NCBI GenBank assembly: GCA_023413555.1 | Contig: JAEZPG010000096.1 | Span: forward strand, 1-64,000 | Origin: Bacillota bacterium | Lineage (GTDB): Bacteria > Bacillota > Clostridia > Lachnospirales > Lachnospiraceae | Length of the DNA stretch: 64,000 nucleotides | Direction: 5' to 3' | Shown: piece after piece, positions 1 through 8,690 of the stretch | How positions within the stretch are numbered: the first letter of the stretch is position 1 | Layout of the letters: the number at the start of each line of letters is the position of its first letter | Notes under the pieces: generated by a model | Seen by the model: the letters and a program-made list of their open reading frames with translations, nothing else | Databases searched by the model: none | Told to the model about the DNA's origin: nothing | Program-made: the position numbers and the translations under genes

Positions 1-2
1 TT

Positions 3-173
3 ACATGGATTAATCTGCTTTGTATGATAGCAGGTGGAATTAGTGGTGCATTGGTTGGATCAGCAATTTCAAAACGAATTGATAATAAGGGTGTAGAGAA
101 GGTTTTAAAAGTAGTACTTTTAATTATAGTTGCAATGGATTTCTATAATGTATTAAAATACACCATTTTATAA
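3..173 (+). CDS. TSUP (TauE/SafE-like) membrane permease, C-terminal end, partial
   Basis: The window opens inside this gene; 56 codons in frame 3 run to a TAA at 171-173. The visible tail has a glycine-rich helix (IAGGISGALVGSAIS), a short basic loop and a final hydrophobic helix (VLLIIVAM). This pattern is typical of the last two membrane segments of TSUP/TauE-SafE permeases, which export sulfonates, sulfite or other small anions. The substrate cannot be told from this fragment. A strong hairpin follows 37 bases after the stop, so this is the last gene of its unit. The family call rests on the helix pattern only. Confidence 0.55.
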   Translation, partial: TWINLLCMIAGGISGALVGSAISKRIDNKGVEKVLKVVLLIIVAMDFYNVLKYTIL

Positions 174-210
174 GAGAAGGTTTTAATAGACAATACTATT
201 TATTTTTATT

Positions 211-240
211 GCGTAACAGATTTTGGTCTGTTACGCATTT
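211..240 (+). terminator. Rho-independent terminator
   Basis: A perfect 10-bp stem (GCGTAACAGA at 211-220 with TCTGTTACGC at 227-236) with a 6-nt loop is followed by an AT-rich tail. It ends the transcript of the upstream permease gene. Confidence 0.85.
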
Positions 241-390
241 ATTGTGTAGCCAAGAGCCTGAGCCTATATTGTACAGGCCATATCGGGACTGTAATTAATG
301 TTGTATCTATAGTAATATATGGTTTTAGTAAGAATCAGAGCTGAAATCTTATCAGGAAGGAACCAATTATTAGGGCTATTCTACTAAGAT

Positions 391-600
391 GGGTAACAGT
401 GAGTTTGAGCAGTAAATTGTCCCAAAGTATTGTAGTGATCTCTTTGGAATTGGTGAAAAGTCATATCATTTTATGCTCGTGGAATGACAACAAGAGATAT
501 CGGTGATAAGATCAAGAATTTGTATGGAATCTATGTATCTGTTAGATCACATCTATCCATTATTATTACCATTATGCTGTCATTAAGAACGGAAGTTTTT
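391..600 (+). pseudogene. IS256-family (mutator) transposase remnant
   Basis: Translation shows pieces of the N-terminal half of an IS256-family transposase. Around 392-455 is GNSEFEQ, a stop, then IVPKYCSDLFGIGEK. In another frame around 463-555 comes SFYARGMTTRDIGDKIKNLY followed by GIYVSVRS. Family members carry the same order: GxFEPxxVPKYQRDxxGIEEKVIxLYAKGMTTRDI. The fragment has an in-frame stop and a frameshift and lacks the catalytic DDE region, so it cannot be active. No terminal inverted repeats were recognised. It marks a past insertion beside the accessory operon. Confidence 0.75.
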
Positions 601-646
601 TACTAAAAGGGATCTATCATCAAGAAATATGAAAAAATATGGAAAA

Positions 647-690
647 TGTAAACGTTTACTTGACAAAAACACACTATATTAGTGTATAAT
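647..690 (+). promoter_or_regulatory. Promoter with overlapping LacI-type operator
   Basis: An operator-like palindrome TGTAAACGTTTACT (647-660) touches a TTGACA -35 box (660-665); a TATAAT -10 (685-690) follows at 19 bp. The palindrome matches 13 of 14 bases of the two perfect sites upstream of the ABC operon. No intact gene follows for about 340 bases, so this may drive the regulator gene with a long leader, or be left over from a lost target gene. Confidence 0.6.
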
Positions 691-1034
691 GGTAGTTAGA
701 AGAGAGACCAAATATCTTGGTTATGTCATTTGAAAAGGAAGTACGAAATTCCATGCTAAGAGAGAAGTCTGTATCTCACAAGAAGAAGGCTCAGATGAAA
801 TTGGTCAACTAATTCTGAATGGAGATGGTGAAATCTGGTGAAAAGAATCTAAGAAAAAGGTCCTGCAAGGTGATTATTTGAAGAAAACAGAATAAAATAT
901 TTTAGAAAATAGTCGAAGAGAATTAAATGTTTACATGACTCATACATATGCTATGTATAATTAACATCACAATTATATAATGAATGATAGTATGAGCCGT
1001 AGGATTCGTAAGACTATAATTATGAGGGAATGAG
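691..1034. other. Gene-free stretch upstream of the LacI-family gene
   Basis: No open frame of note and no recognisable domain. A second promoter lies near its end: ATGTTTACAT-like sequence around 928-936 and TATAAT at 956-961. The GTTTACA half at 929-935 matches one arm of the operator found elsewhere, with a poor left arm at 922-928, so the regulator may control its own gene. The rest (691-900) looks like decayed or leader sequence. Confidence 0.5.
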
Positions 1035-2057
1035 ATGGAATCAAGTACATTAAAAGATATAGCCAAGAAATTAGATTTGTCAGTGGCTACAGTGTCTAGA
1101 GTTGTGAATAATAAAAATTATGTAAAACCAGAGACAAGAGAAAGAGTTTTACAGGCATTAGAAGATTATAATTATGTACCGAATGAAGTGGCTCGCTCGT
1201 TAAAGCTTCAGCTAACAAAAACCATTGCAATTATTATACCTGATATTTGTGAAACCTTTTTTGGAGAGATTATTAAAGGCATAGATAGCGTGGTTTCAAA
1301 GAAGGGGTATGGAATTCTTGTAGCAGATACTAATGAAAAAAGTGAAAATGAGAAAAAATACTTAGAAATGTTTAAACAAAAGCAGATAAATGCACTTGTT
1401 TATGCCACAGTTGAACCATACGGAGACTATATCAAAAATTATCTTTCAAATTTGGTTACTGTTTTTATTGATAATATTCCTGAATTGGAAAATATAGATT
1501 CGGTTACAATAGATAATGTACAGGCAAGTAAAAAAGCCATCGAATATTTGATTCAAGAAGGACATCGTGAGATTGCAACAATTATTGGTTCAGAAAAGGA
1601 AACAACAGGATATGATAGGAAAAAAGGATACTTAATAGAATTGGAAAAAAACAATATCCAAGTAAAAGAATCATTAATACAGTATGGAAACTATAAAGAA
1701 GAAGATGGATACATGTGTATGGAAAGGTTACTAATTAATAGAAATATAAATCCATTCACAGCGGTATACACTACATCAGAAAAAATGACATATGGTGCTA
1801 TTAAAGCAATCCGAAAAAATGGGCTTAGGATACCAGAAGATATATCAATAGTTGGTTTTGATGTACAGGATAAAGCAGAATTAATTTCTCCTAGAATAAC
1901 AACTGTTCGTCAACCAGAAGGTTTAATTGGACAGAAAGTTGGAGAATTATTACTGAAGAAATTGGAAGATAGCAATAGAATAAATGAATCCATGAAAGTA
2001 TTTTTGGAACCCTCACTAGTGATTGGTCAAAGTGTTAAAAGAAGGAAAAACAGCTAA
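1035..2057 (+). CDS. LacI-family transcriptional regulator
   Basis: A 340-residue protein of normal LacI length. Residues 5-50 form the LacI helix-turn-helix (LKDIAKKLDLSVATVSRVVN) and hinge (YVPNEVARSLK); residues 60-335 form the periplasmic-binding-protein-like sensor with the usual ITTVRQP motif near the end. The start is set by GAGGG six bases upstream. It most likely represses the ABC operon beginning at 2576, because 14-bp palindromes typical of this family sit at that operon's promoter and near the regulator's own. The ligand is unknown, presumably a sugar or sugar derivative carried by the transporter. The gene's end is embedded in a terminator stem. Confidence 0.93.
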   Translation: MESSTLKDIAKKLDLSVATVSRVVNNKNYVKPETRERVLQALEDYNYVPNEVARSLKLQLTKTIAIIIPDICETFFGEIIKGIDSVVSKKGYGILVADTNEKSENEKKYLEMFKQKQINALVYATVEPYGDYIKNYLSNLVTVFIDNIPELENIDSVTIDNVQASKKAIEYLIQEGHREIATIIGSEKETTGYDRKKGYLIELEKNNIQVKESLIQYGNYKEEDGYMCMERLLINRNINPFTAVYTTSEKMTYGAIKAIRKNGLRIPEDISIVGFDVQDKAELISPRITTVRQPEGLIGQKVGELLLKKLEDSNRINESMKVFLEPSLVIGQSVKRRKNS

Positions 2058-2080
2058 TGTTTTTCCTTCTTTTAATATGT
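2035..2080 (+). terminator. Terminator overlapping the lacI-family stop codon
   Basis: A perfect 18-bp stem (2035-2052 with 2058-2075) has a 5-nt loop GCTAA that includes the TAA stop codon. The 3' arm is pyrimidine-rich and contains T-runs. It separates the regulator from the operon downstream. Confidence 0.85.
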
Positions 2081-2306
2081 AAGTCCAGTCACGGCAATTG
2101 CCCGTGAGCCTTGTGTAGAATCTATGGGTGGATAGTTTCAAGAGCCGAGAAACTTAGTAGCAGAAACTTCATGCTTTATACGATATGGTATATCGAGGGG
2201 ATGTACTATATGAAACGTGAAAACGTGTAAAATACAACTAGGTTCTTGTGAAATGGGTTCATAGGTGATGTAAGTAACGTCGAGCAAGGCGAAGGCCGAA
2301 CAATGA
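2081..2306 (+). other. Structured-looking intergenic block, possibly a group II intron domain I fragment
   Basis: This block has a higher GC content than the flanking gaps, no coding frame, and several short hairpins such as TCACGG...CCGTGA at 2087-2105. Phrases such as GGTGATGTAAGTAACG and GAGCAAGGCGAAGGCCG resemble the 5' ribozyme part of bacterial group II introns as I remember it. No reverse transcriptase or domain V was found, so at best it is a truncated relic. The assignment is weak. Confidence 0.25.
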
Positions 2307-2370
2307 TTTTTTTGGCAGAGTTACTAAAAAAAATTAGTATAAAATCTAATTCTATTTTATTAGATAACTA

Positions 2371-2399
2371 TTGACATTTATAAAATTGTGTTATATAGT
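2371..2399 (+). promoter_or_regulatory. Vegetative promoter of the ABC/M81/M24 operon
   Basis: TTGACA (2371-2376), 17-bp spacer, TATAGT (2394-2399). The expected start site near 2406 puts operator 1 directly downstream. Confidence 0.8.
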
Positions 2400-2411
2400 A
2401 AATATATAACA

Positions 2412-2425
2412 TGTAAACGTTTACA
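2412..2425. promoter_or_regulatory. LacI-type operator 1
   Basis: Perfect palindrome TGTAAACGTTTACA centred about 19 bases after the -10 box, where a bound repressor would block transcription start. Such palindromes with a central CG are typical of LacI/CcpA-family sites, so a catabolite-control cre role cannot be excluded. Confidence 0.8.
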
Positions 2426-2496
2426 GATTATAATAATATGGTTAAGTTATACAAAAAATGATATCAATAACTTATCCATTTTTTAATAACAAAATT

Positions 2497-2510
2497 TGTA
2501 AACGTTTACA
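2497..2510. promoter_or_regulatory. LacI-type operator 2
   Basis: A second perfect copy of TGTAAACGTTTACA, 85 bp downstream of operator 1 centre to centre (close to eight helical turns), in the leader before the first gene. It could act as a roadblock or allow looping. Confidence 0.8.
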
Positions 2511-2575
2511 GAATAATCATAATAGCCAGCCTGTGGTTGCTTTTGTGATTGATTTAGGAGAAAGGATGGTAAAGA

Positions 2576-4063
2576 GTGAGCGAATATATCTTAGAGATGA
2601 GAGATATTAGAAAAACTTTCCCTGGTGTAGTTGCATTGGATAAAGTTAGTTTTAAAGTAAAAAAAGGTGAGATACATGCTCTTGTGGGGGAAAATGGTGC
2701 AGGAAAATCTACACTGATGAAAGTACTTAATGGGGTCTATCAAGCTGATTCTGGTGAGATTTTTATCAATGGCGAATCGATTAGAATCATTGATACTGTT
2801 GATGCAGAGAAAAGGGGTATTGGATTAATATTCCAGGAATGTAATTTAGTAAATTCATTAACAGTAACTGAAAACATGTTTTTAAATAAATTAAAGTCTA
2901 ATCATAAGGGATTAATCAATTGGAAAAAGAATAACAAAATTACACAAGACTTTTTGGACAACTTTAACTTTCAAATAAATGCTACTGATAAGATCGAAGA
3001 TTTATCAGCATCTCAAAAGCAGATGGTAGAAATTGCAAAAACACTTTATAGGAATCCATCCATTGTAGTGATGGACGAACCCACCTCTTCTTTGACAACT
3101 GGTGAAACAAAACATTTATTTGAGATTATGAATAATTTAAAGAGACAAGGAACGACTATTATCTATATCTCTCATAAAATGGATGAGATTTTTGAAATGT
3201 GTGATACCGCTACTGTTTTAAGAGATGGTCAGGTCATTGAGACTAGAGCTACAAAAGATTTCACTAGAGATGAAATTGTAGAGAGAATGGTAGGAAGAAG
3301 CGTAGACGTTGAGTATCCAAAAAGAAATTGTGAAATAGGAGAAGTAGTTCTTAAGTTAGATAGAGTTACAAGAAATGGAGTTGTAGAAGATATCTCTTTT
3401 GAACTTCATAAGGGTGAAATACTTGGACTTGCCGGATTAGTTGGTTCTGGTAGAACTGAGATTGCAGAAGCAATTTTTGGCGCTGAAAAGTATGATAGTG
3501 GAGTAATCGAAATCAATGGGAAAAAAGTTGTTATTTCATCTACTGCTGATGGAAAGAAGAGCGGAGTGGGATTGCTGACAGAAGATAGAAAAGAAACAGG
3601 CTTAGTTTTATCATATGATTTGATTAGAAATATAACAGTTACAAATCTAAAGAAAATCAAAAAGGGTTTGTTCCTTGATAAGAAAAAGGAGAGAGAAGCA
3701 GCAACAAAACTAGCAAACGATTTAGGTGTTAAGACACCATCTATGATGCAGGTGGCAAGAAATCTTTCAGGTGGAAATCAACAGAAGGTTGTATTTGCAA
3801 AATGGCTATTTGCCGATGTTGATATTTTGATTTTAGATGAGCCTACAAGAGGAATCGATGTTGGAGCAAAATATGAAATTTATTGTTTAATGAATAAATT
3901 AGTTGAGAGCGGAAAATCAATTATCATGATTTCTTCTGAACTTCCAGAAGTATTAGGTATGAGCGATAGATTCGTAGTTTTGTCTGGCGGGAGAAAAGCA
4001 GGTGAGCTTCATAAAGATGAAGTATCAGCGGAAGCGGTTATGCAATTAGCAATTAAGAACTAG
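2576..4063 (+). CDS. Sugar ABC transporter ATP-binding protein, RbsA/MglA type
   Basis: At 495 residues this is a fused double ATPase, the normal size for the ribose/galactose (CUT2) class. The first half has Walker A GENGAGKST near residue 38, a non-standard signature LSASQKQ, and Walker B VVMDEPTS. The second half has a degenerate P-loop GLVGSGRTE, the signature LSGGNQQK and ILDEPTRGIDVG. The start is GTG at 2576 with AAGGATGG just upstream; an ATG at 2566 is out of frame and opens only a 14-codon ORF. It energises the two permeases that follow. The substrate is not readable from sequence. Confidence 0.95.
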   Translation: MSEYILEMRDIRKTFPGVVALDKVSFKVKKGEIHALVGENGAGKSTLMKVLNGVYQADSGEIFINGESIRIIDTVDAEKRGIGLIFQECNLVNSLTVTENMFLNKLKSNHKGLINWKKNNKITQDFLDNFNFQINATDKIEDLSASQKQMVEIAKTLYRNPSIVVMDEPTSSLTTGETKHLFEIMNNLKRQGTTIIYISHKMDEIFEMCDTATVLRDGQVIETRATKDFTRDEIVERMVGRSVDVEYPKRNCEIGEVVLKLDRVTRNGVVEDISFELHKGEILGLAGLVGSGRTEIAEAIFGAEKYDSGVIEINGKKVVISSTADGKKSGVGLLTEDRKETGLVLSYDLIRNITVTNLKKIKKGLFLDKKKEREAATKLANDLGVKTPSMMQVARNLSGGNQQKVVFAKWLFADVDILILDEPTRGIDVGAKYEIYCLMNKLVESGKSIIMISSELPEVLGMSDRFVVLSGGRKAGELHKDEVSAEAVMQLAIKN

Positions 4064-4075
4064 GGAGGGATTGTT

Positions 4076-5086
4076 TTGAATAAAAAAAGTATTGCTAATT
4101 ATAAACAGCGTGTAGATATAAAAAGTATATTTCGTGAATGGGGTTTAATCTTTATTATTTTAATTATTATTCTGTTCGCGTCGTTTAGAAGACCAGAGTT
4201 TTTAAGTATAACAAATCTTGTGAATATTCTTCGATCATATTCAACAATTGGTATAGCCGCATTAGGTATGGCATACGCAGTAATGGGTGGAGGAATGGAC
4301 TTATCGATTGGTTCAACAGTATCTCTGTCTGCTGTTGTTACGATGTTAATAATTAATGGAACCACCGTTAATCAGGTGAGTCCATCTTATGCTACTTTCC
4401 TAGTATTACTTGTTGGTATTTTAGTTGGTGCAGGTATAGGGTGTATAGTAGGTGGAATTATGGCAGCGGTAAATGGTCGCATGGGTGAATCATTTATTAT
4501 TACATATGCAATACAAATTATTGTAGCTTCCATTGCAAACGCGGTTGTTGATGGAAAATTCCAGGCAGCAGCATATAGAAGCGGATTGTTTAAAAAACTT
4601 GGCATGGGTATGACACCAGTAATTATCTTTTTATTGATAGCTATTGTTTTACAGATCATTTTGGTAAAAACTGTATTTGGAAGAAATTTATACTTTCTAG
4701 GTGCAAATATGCAGGCTGCTAAGATGGTAGGAATTAAAACTAGGCAGGTTCGATTTTTAGCACATGTAATTTGTGGTATTTGTGCAGGAATTGCAGGTGT
4801 AATTGTTGTAAGCAGAGTTAATTCGGCATCTATTTCTCAGGGATTAAATTATGAAATGGATGCAATGGCATGTGTGGCTATTGGTGGAGTTTCCCTTGAT
4901 GGTGGTAGTGGAAGTATTGCAAAAGCGGTTTTAGGTGTGGTGGTTTTAGGGGTTTTATTAAATGCCTTGAACTTGTTAGGAATTCAAGCGAATGCGCAGT
5001 GGATTGTTCGTGGTGCAGTGATAATAATAGCAGTAATCTTAGATACACGGAATAAAAATGCAAAACTTAAGGAGGTAGCAAAATAA
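4076..5086 (+). CDS. Sugar ABC transporter permease, RbsC type (first copy)
   Basis: A 336-residue polytopic membrane protein with about eight to ten hydrophobic helices. It carries the CUT2 permease signature G(G)MDLSIGSTVSLSAVV and the coupling region AxMVGIKTRQVRFLAHVICG, followed by the family's IGGVSLDGGSGS motif. TTG is the start codon, with GGGAGGG six bases upstream. Its stop overlaps the start of the next permease by one base, so the two are probably translationally coupled and form a heterodimeric channel with the ATPase encoded just upstream. Confidence 0.94.
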   Translation: MNKKSIANYKQRVDIKSIFREWGLIFIILIIILFASFRRPEFLSITNLVNILRSYSTIGIAALGMAYAVMGGGMDLSIGSTVSLSAVVTMLIINGTTVNQVSPSYATFLVLLVGILVGAGIGCIVGGIMAAVNGRMGESFIITYAIQIIVASIANAVVDGKFQAAAYRSGLFKKLGMGMTPVIIFLLIAIVLQIILVKTVFGRNLYFLGANMQAAKMVGIKTRQVRFLAHVICGICAGIAGVIVVSRVNSASISQGLNYEMDAMACVAIGGVSLDGGSGSIAKAVLGVVVLGVLLNALNLLGIQANAQWIVRGAVIIIAVILDTRNKNAKLKEVAK

Positions 5087-6045
5087 TGGCAAAAGTTCTA
5101 AAGTATGTTAAGAATCAAGCAATTATATGCTTATTAGTTTTATTTGTTATTGTTTTGGCAATTACACATCCGAGTTTTGTGTCAGCAACAAATATTAGAA
5201 ATGTTTTAATTGATGCTTCTATTTATGGAGTAGCAGCAATTGCAATGACAATATCAATTATTACAGGAGCATTTGATCTTTCTTTAGCTTCTAACTTTGC
5301 ATGGGGACAAATTTTCTTCTGTTATTTGTTAAATATGTGGGGTGGAACATCTGTAGGAATTTTCTTGTCCTTTCTATGCATGGTATTAAGTTGTATGATC
5401 GTAGGTGTTTTAAATGGCCTAATCGTAGTAAAAGGAAAAATACCTGCTTTTATAGCTACTATGGGTATGAACTATATTGTAAAAGGAATTTGCCTTGTTG
5501 TTTATGGCGGAGACATGATTGCAACAAACAATTCTTTTGTAGCTAGCTTTGGAAAAGGTGTATTCCTTGGATTATCTTATTTAACATGGATTTTTATAGC
5601 GATTACAGTGATAGCATATATAGTGATGCGTTATACCCAGTTTGGTAGAAATTTATATGCTACTGGCGGAAATCAAGTAGCAGCAAAAATCTCAGGAGTA
5701 AAAGTCGATTTCCATAGATTTATCGTCTTTGTAATTTTAGGATGTTCAGCGGGAATCGCAGCAGCTATGTATGTATGTTTAATTCGTGCGGGTTCAATCA
5801 TGTATGGAACAGATTTGGCCTTAACTTGTGTAGCTGCAACGGTTGTTGGTGGAACGCCTCTCACAGGGGGTAAAGGTGGTGTTCATCGTACCGTAGTAGG
5901 AATTTTACTATTATACGTACTATATAAAGGATTGGGATTCTTGGGCTTTGCTGGATATGTAAATAACATGGTAAAAGGAATCGTATTACTTTTAATTGTA
6001 TCATTTGATGCATATTTAACTCAGAGTGGAACTAAAAAAGCTTAA
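5086..6045 (+). CDS. Sugar ABC transporter permease, RbsC type (second copy)
   Basis: A 319-residue paralogue of the preceding gene, with the same layout: TGAFDLSLASNFAWG, NQVAAKISGVKVDFHRFIVF and VVGGTPLTGGKGG. Ribose systems often use one permease as a homodimer; two different permeases here suggest a heterodimer. AAGGAGG lies ten bases before the ATG. The gene sits 18 bases before the M81 peptidase gene, which implies that transported substrate and enzyme belong together. Confidence 0.94.
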   Translation: MAKVLKYVKNQAIICLLVLFVIVLAITHPSFVSATNIRNVLIDASIYGVAAIAMTISIITGAFDLSLASNFAWGQIFFCYLLNMWGGTSVGIFLSFLCMVLSCMIVGVLNGLIVVKGKIPAFIATMGMNYIVKGICLVVYGGDMIATNNSFVASFGKGVFLGLSYLTWIFIAITVIAYIVMRYTQFGRNLYATGGNQVAAKISGVKVDFHRFIVFVILGCSAGIAAAMYVCLIRAGSIMYGTDLALTCVAATVVGGTPLTGGKGGVHRTVVGILLLYVLYKGLGFLGFAGYVNNMVKGIVLLLIVSFDAYLTQSGTKKA

Positions 6046-6063
6046 AAATGGAGGTCCGGAAGA

Positions 6064-7479
6064 ATGAAAATTGTAATCGGCTCCTTACAATGTGAAGGGA
6101 ACAGCTTAACTCCTGTCCACACCAAATTTGAAGATTTTGATTATGCTACGGGCCCTGAGATGTATGAAAAAATAGATGTGGTCGATTTTCTGAAAGAAAG
6201 AAATTGCGACATCATCCCAACGATTTATGCACATGCACTTCCAGGTGGAGCAGTGGTTAAAGATGACTATTTACGTTTAGTGAACGAACTGGTAGATGCT
6301 ATTCCAGAGAAAGAGATAGATGGGATTTGGCTGTATTTACATGGAGCCATGTATGTAGAGGAAATCGGTTCTGGAGAAGAATATTTATTAAAAAAGATTA
6401 GAGATAAAGTAGGGATGAATATCCCAATCTCTTTGGCAATGGATATGCATGCGGATAATAGCGATGAGTTAGTAAGACTAGCTAATTGTATTACTGGGTT
6501 TAGAACAATTCCGCACTGTGATCATAAAGAAACACAGCTTAGGGCTATGCAAGCATTATTGACCTGTATTGAAAAGAAATTGCTTCCACAACCACAAATA
6601 GCTAGAGCAAATGTTGTGATATGTGGTGATGCGGTACAAACAGCTTTGGAACCATTAAAAAGTATTATGAATGTAGCTAAAGAAATGGAAGAATCTATTC
6701 CCGGTATGCTTAGTGTTCAAGTGTTTAATGGACAACCATGGATCGATGAACCATATATGGGACCTAATTTTGTAGTTACACATGAATTTAATAAAGAACT
6801 TGCCACTACATGTACAGAAAAGCTTGCAAAAATGTTTTATGATGCACGTTACGATTTTAAATTTTTGATAGAAGCTGTATCTCCAGAGGAAGCAGTTGAA
6901 CTTACAATGAAAGAAAAAGAATTACAGGTATTTATTTCAGATTCAGGTGATAATACGACAGCAGGTGCTGCTGGAGATAATGCATACATGCTAAAACTAC
7001 TCCAGAAAAAAAATGTAAAGGATGTATTATTAGCAGGAATAGTTGATGAAAAAGCATGTGATTTGTGCTACAAGGCAGAAATTGGAGAAGTATTAACGTT
7101 AAAAGTAGGTGGAAGCCTTGATCCCAATAGTGAAAGTACAATGATACAAGGTGAGTTAATACATAAAGGAGATATTTTATCCTATACAAGAGGTAACGCA
7201 GGACCATCAGCAACATTGAAGTGTGATAACATTACGGTTGTTATTACCAAGAATAGGGCTAGTTTATGTCGCCCAGATATATTTGAATCAATTAATTTAG
7301 ACTATAAAAAATTTAAAATTGTTGTAGTTAAACTGGGATATTTATTTCCAGAGTTAGCTGAACTTAATCCTAGATCAATTCTAGCTTTTACACCAGGAAG
7401 TTCTACAGAACGACTTGAAGATATGAACCTTAAAAATATCCGGAGACCAATGTATCCTCTGGATGATAATTTTATTTAA
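6064..7479 (+). CDS. M81-family metallopeptidase, MlrC (microcystinase C)-like
   Basis: The 471-residue protein has both parts of the MlrC architecture, the N-terminal DUF1485/M81 domain (about 1-290) and the MlrC C-terminal domain (about 300-470). Candidate zinc ligands in the expected motifs are E11 (CEGNS), H93 (LHGAM), D127 and H129 (DMHAD) and H151 (PHCDH). Family members hydrolyse linearised microcystin, but most occur in bacteria that never meet this toxin, and they sit in transport operons as here. The true substrate is probably a small amide or peptide-like compound brought in by the ABC transporter; that is inference. It is cytoplasmic, with no signal peptide. Confidence 0.9.
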   Translation: MKIVIGSLQCEGNSLTPVHTKFEDFDYATGPEMYEKIDVVDFLKERNCDIIPTIYAHALPGGAVVKDDYLRLVNELVDAIPEKEIDGIWLYLHGAMYVEEIGSGEEYLLKKIRDKVGMNIPISLAMDMHADNSDELVRLANCITGFRTIPHCDHKETQLRAMQALLTCIEKKLLPQPQIARANVVICGDAVQTALEPLKSIMNVAKEMEESIPGMLSVQVFNGQPWIDEPYMGPNFVVTHEFNKELATTCTEKLAKMFYDARYDFKFLIEAVSPEEAVELTMKEKELQVFISDSGDNTTAGAAGDNAYMLKLLQKKNVKDVLLAGIVDEKACDLCYKAEIGEVLTLKVGGSLDPNSESTMIQGELIHKGDILSYTRGNAGPSATLKCDNITVVITKNRASLCRPDIFESINLDYKKFKIVVVKLGYLFPELAELNPRSILAFTPGSSTERLEDMNLKNIRRPMYPLDDNFI

Positions 7480-7500
7480 ACAAGAAAAGGAGAAAAAATT

Positions 7501-8673
7501 ATGGCTTATTACAATCTGGATGAAACAAAGAAAAGAATTGCAGCAGTTCGCAATATTTTAAAGGAAAAGCATTTAGATGCAGCTTTAATCTATTTTGATG
7601 AACTTAACGTTGCAAATGGGTGGTATTTAACTGGTTGGTGTGGTCAGTTTGAAAAAGGAGCAGTATTAGTTCCTGTTGAAGGAGAACCTATTTTATTAGG
7701 AGGACCTGAATCAGAACCATTTGCAATAATGAATTCGGCGATTACAAAAGTAAGATGTTTTCCAGTATTTATGGTACCAGATGAAGAGTATCCAAATGCT
7801 ACAATTTTAAACTTTAAACAATTAAATGAGGAATTAAAAGCAGAAGGTACAGATTTAAAGAAGATTGGTTTCGTAGGAACAGCTACCATTCCTCATCAGG
7901 TATTCATTGATTTTGTGAATGGATTTGATGGAGTTAATATGGTTGACATAACAGACGAATATGAAAAGTTAAGAGCTTATAAATCTATTTGGGAAATTGA
8001 ACAGATTCAGCTTGCAACAAATCTATGTGATTTAGCTTACGATAGAATGTTAGATGCCATTCATCCAGGAGCATATGAATTTGAAGTTGCAGCAGCTGGG
8101 GAAGCTATTTGTCGTGCTAAGGGAGCAACAAGTTTTGCATATTCAACCATTGTAGGTTCTGGAGAACGTGCAAAAGCAGTAGTTCCAACTGCAACCAATA
8201 AACCTATGCAGGATGGGGAATTGGTTATGATTGGTATTGCCCCAAGATACAATGGCTATGCAGGTACTTTTGGAGATACAATTCCTGTTAATGGTGTTTA
8301 TACACAGATACAGAAAGACTTATTAAACCACATGCGAGAAACACTCCGTTTAACACATGATATGTTAAAACCAGGAATGACAGGTCGCGAAATTGACGAG
8401 CCAGGACGATTATATTATGAAAAACACGGATTAAGTGACTATATTGTATGTCCATTTGCACATTCGATTGGGTTAATGGAAGCTGAATCTCCATTCTTTG
8501 GGCCTAACGGTGATTTTGTCTTAGTACCAGGAATGACGGTTATGGTTGACGTAAGTTTCTTTGGACATCCAGATCTTTACGGAGGACGCATTGAAACAGG
8601 ATTTGTCATTACAGAAAATGGATGTAGACCATTATCACAGAAAATGTACGATTACTTTTTGAAAGATTTATAA
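7501..8673 (+). CDS. M24-family protein, creatinase/Xaa-Pro peptidase-like, with incomplete metal site
   Basis: A 390-residue protein with an N-terminal creatinase domain (about 10-150) and the pita-bread fold (about 165-385). Canonical metallopeptidases of this family use Asp, Asp, His, Glu, Glu. Here the first Asp is missing (IGIAPRYNG near 245-252), D259 is kept (FGDT), H321 is kept (AHSIGL), the first Glu is Asp (D350, VDVSFF) and E365 is kept (IETGF). That resembles creatinase, which hydrolyses a C-N bond without metal, more than prolidase. It lies 22 bases after the M81 gene with a strong AAAAGGAG site. A hydrolytic step on the imported compound is likely; the reaction is unknown. Confidence 0.88.
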   Translation: MAYYNLDETKKRIAAVRNILKEKHLDAALIYFDELNVANGWYLTGWCGQFEKGAVLVPVEGEPILLGGPESEPFAIMNSAITKVRCFPVFMVPDEEYPNATILNFKQLNEELKAEGTDLKKIGFVGTATIPHQVFIDFVNGFDGVNMVDITDEYEKLRAYKSIWEIEQIQLATNLCDLAYDRMLDAIHPGAYEFEVAAAGEAICRAKGATSFAYSTIVGSGERAKAVVPTATNKPMQDGELVMIGIAPRYNGYAGTFGDTIPVNGVYTQIQKDLLNHMRETLRLTHDMLKPGMTGREIDEPGRLYYEKHGLSDYIVCPFAHSIGLMEAESPFFGPNGDFVLVPGMTVMVDVSFFGHPDLYGGRIETGFVITENGCRPLSQKMYDYFLKDL

Positions 8674-8690
8674 GAAAGGAGGAAATGGTA

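Noticed and set aside
2566..2610. ATG-initiated 14-codon ORF overlapping the start of the sugar ABC ATPase
   Set aside because: Could be a leader peptide, but it has no regulatory features and most likely arises by chance from the AAGGATGG ribosome site.
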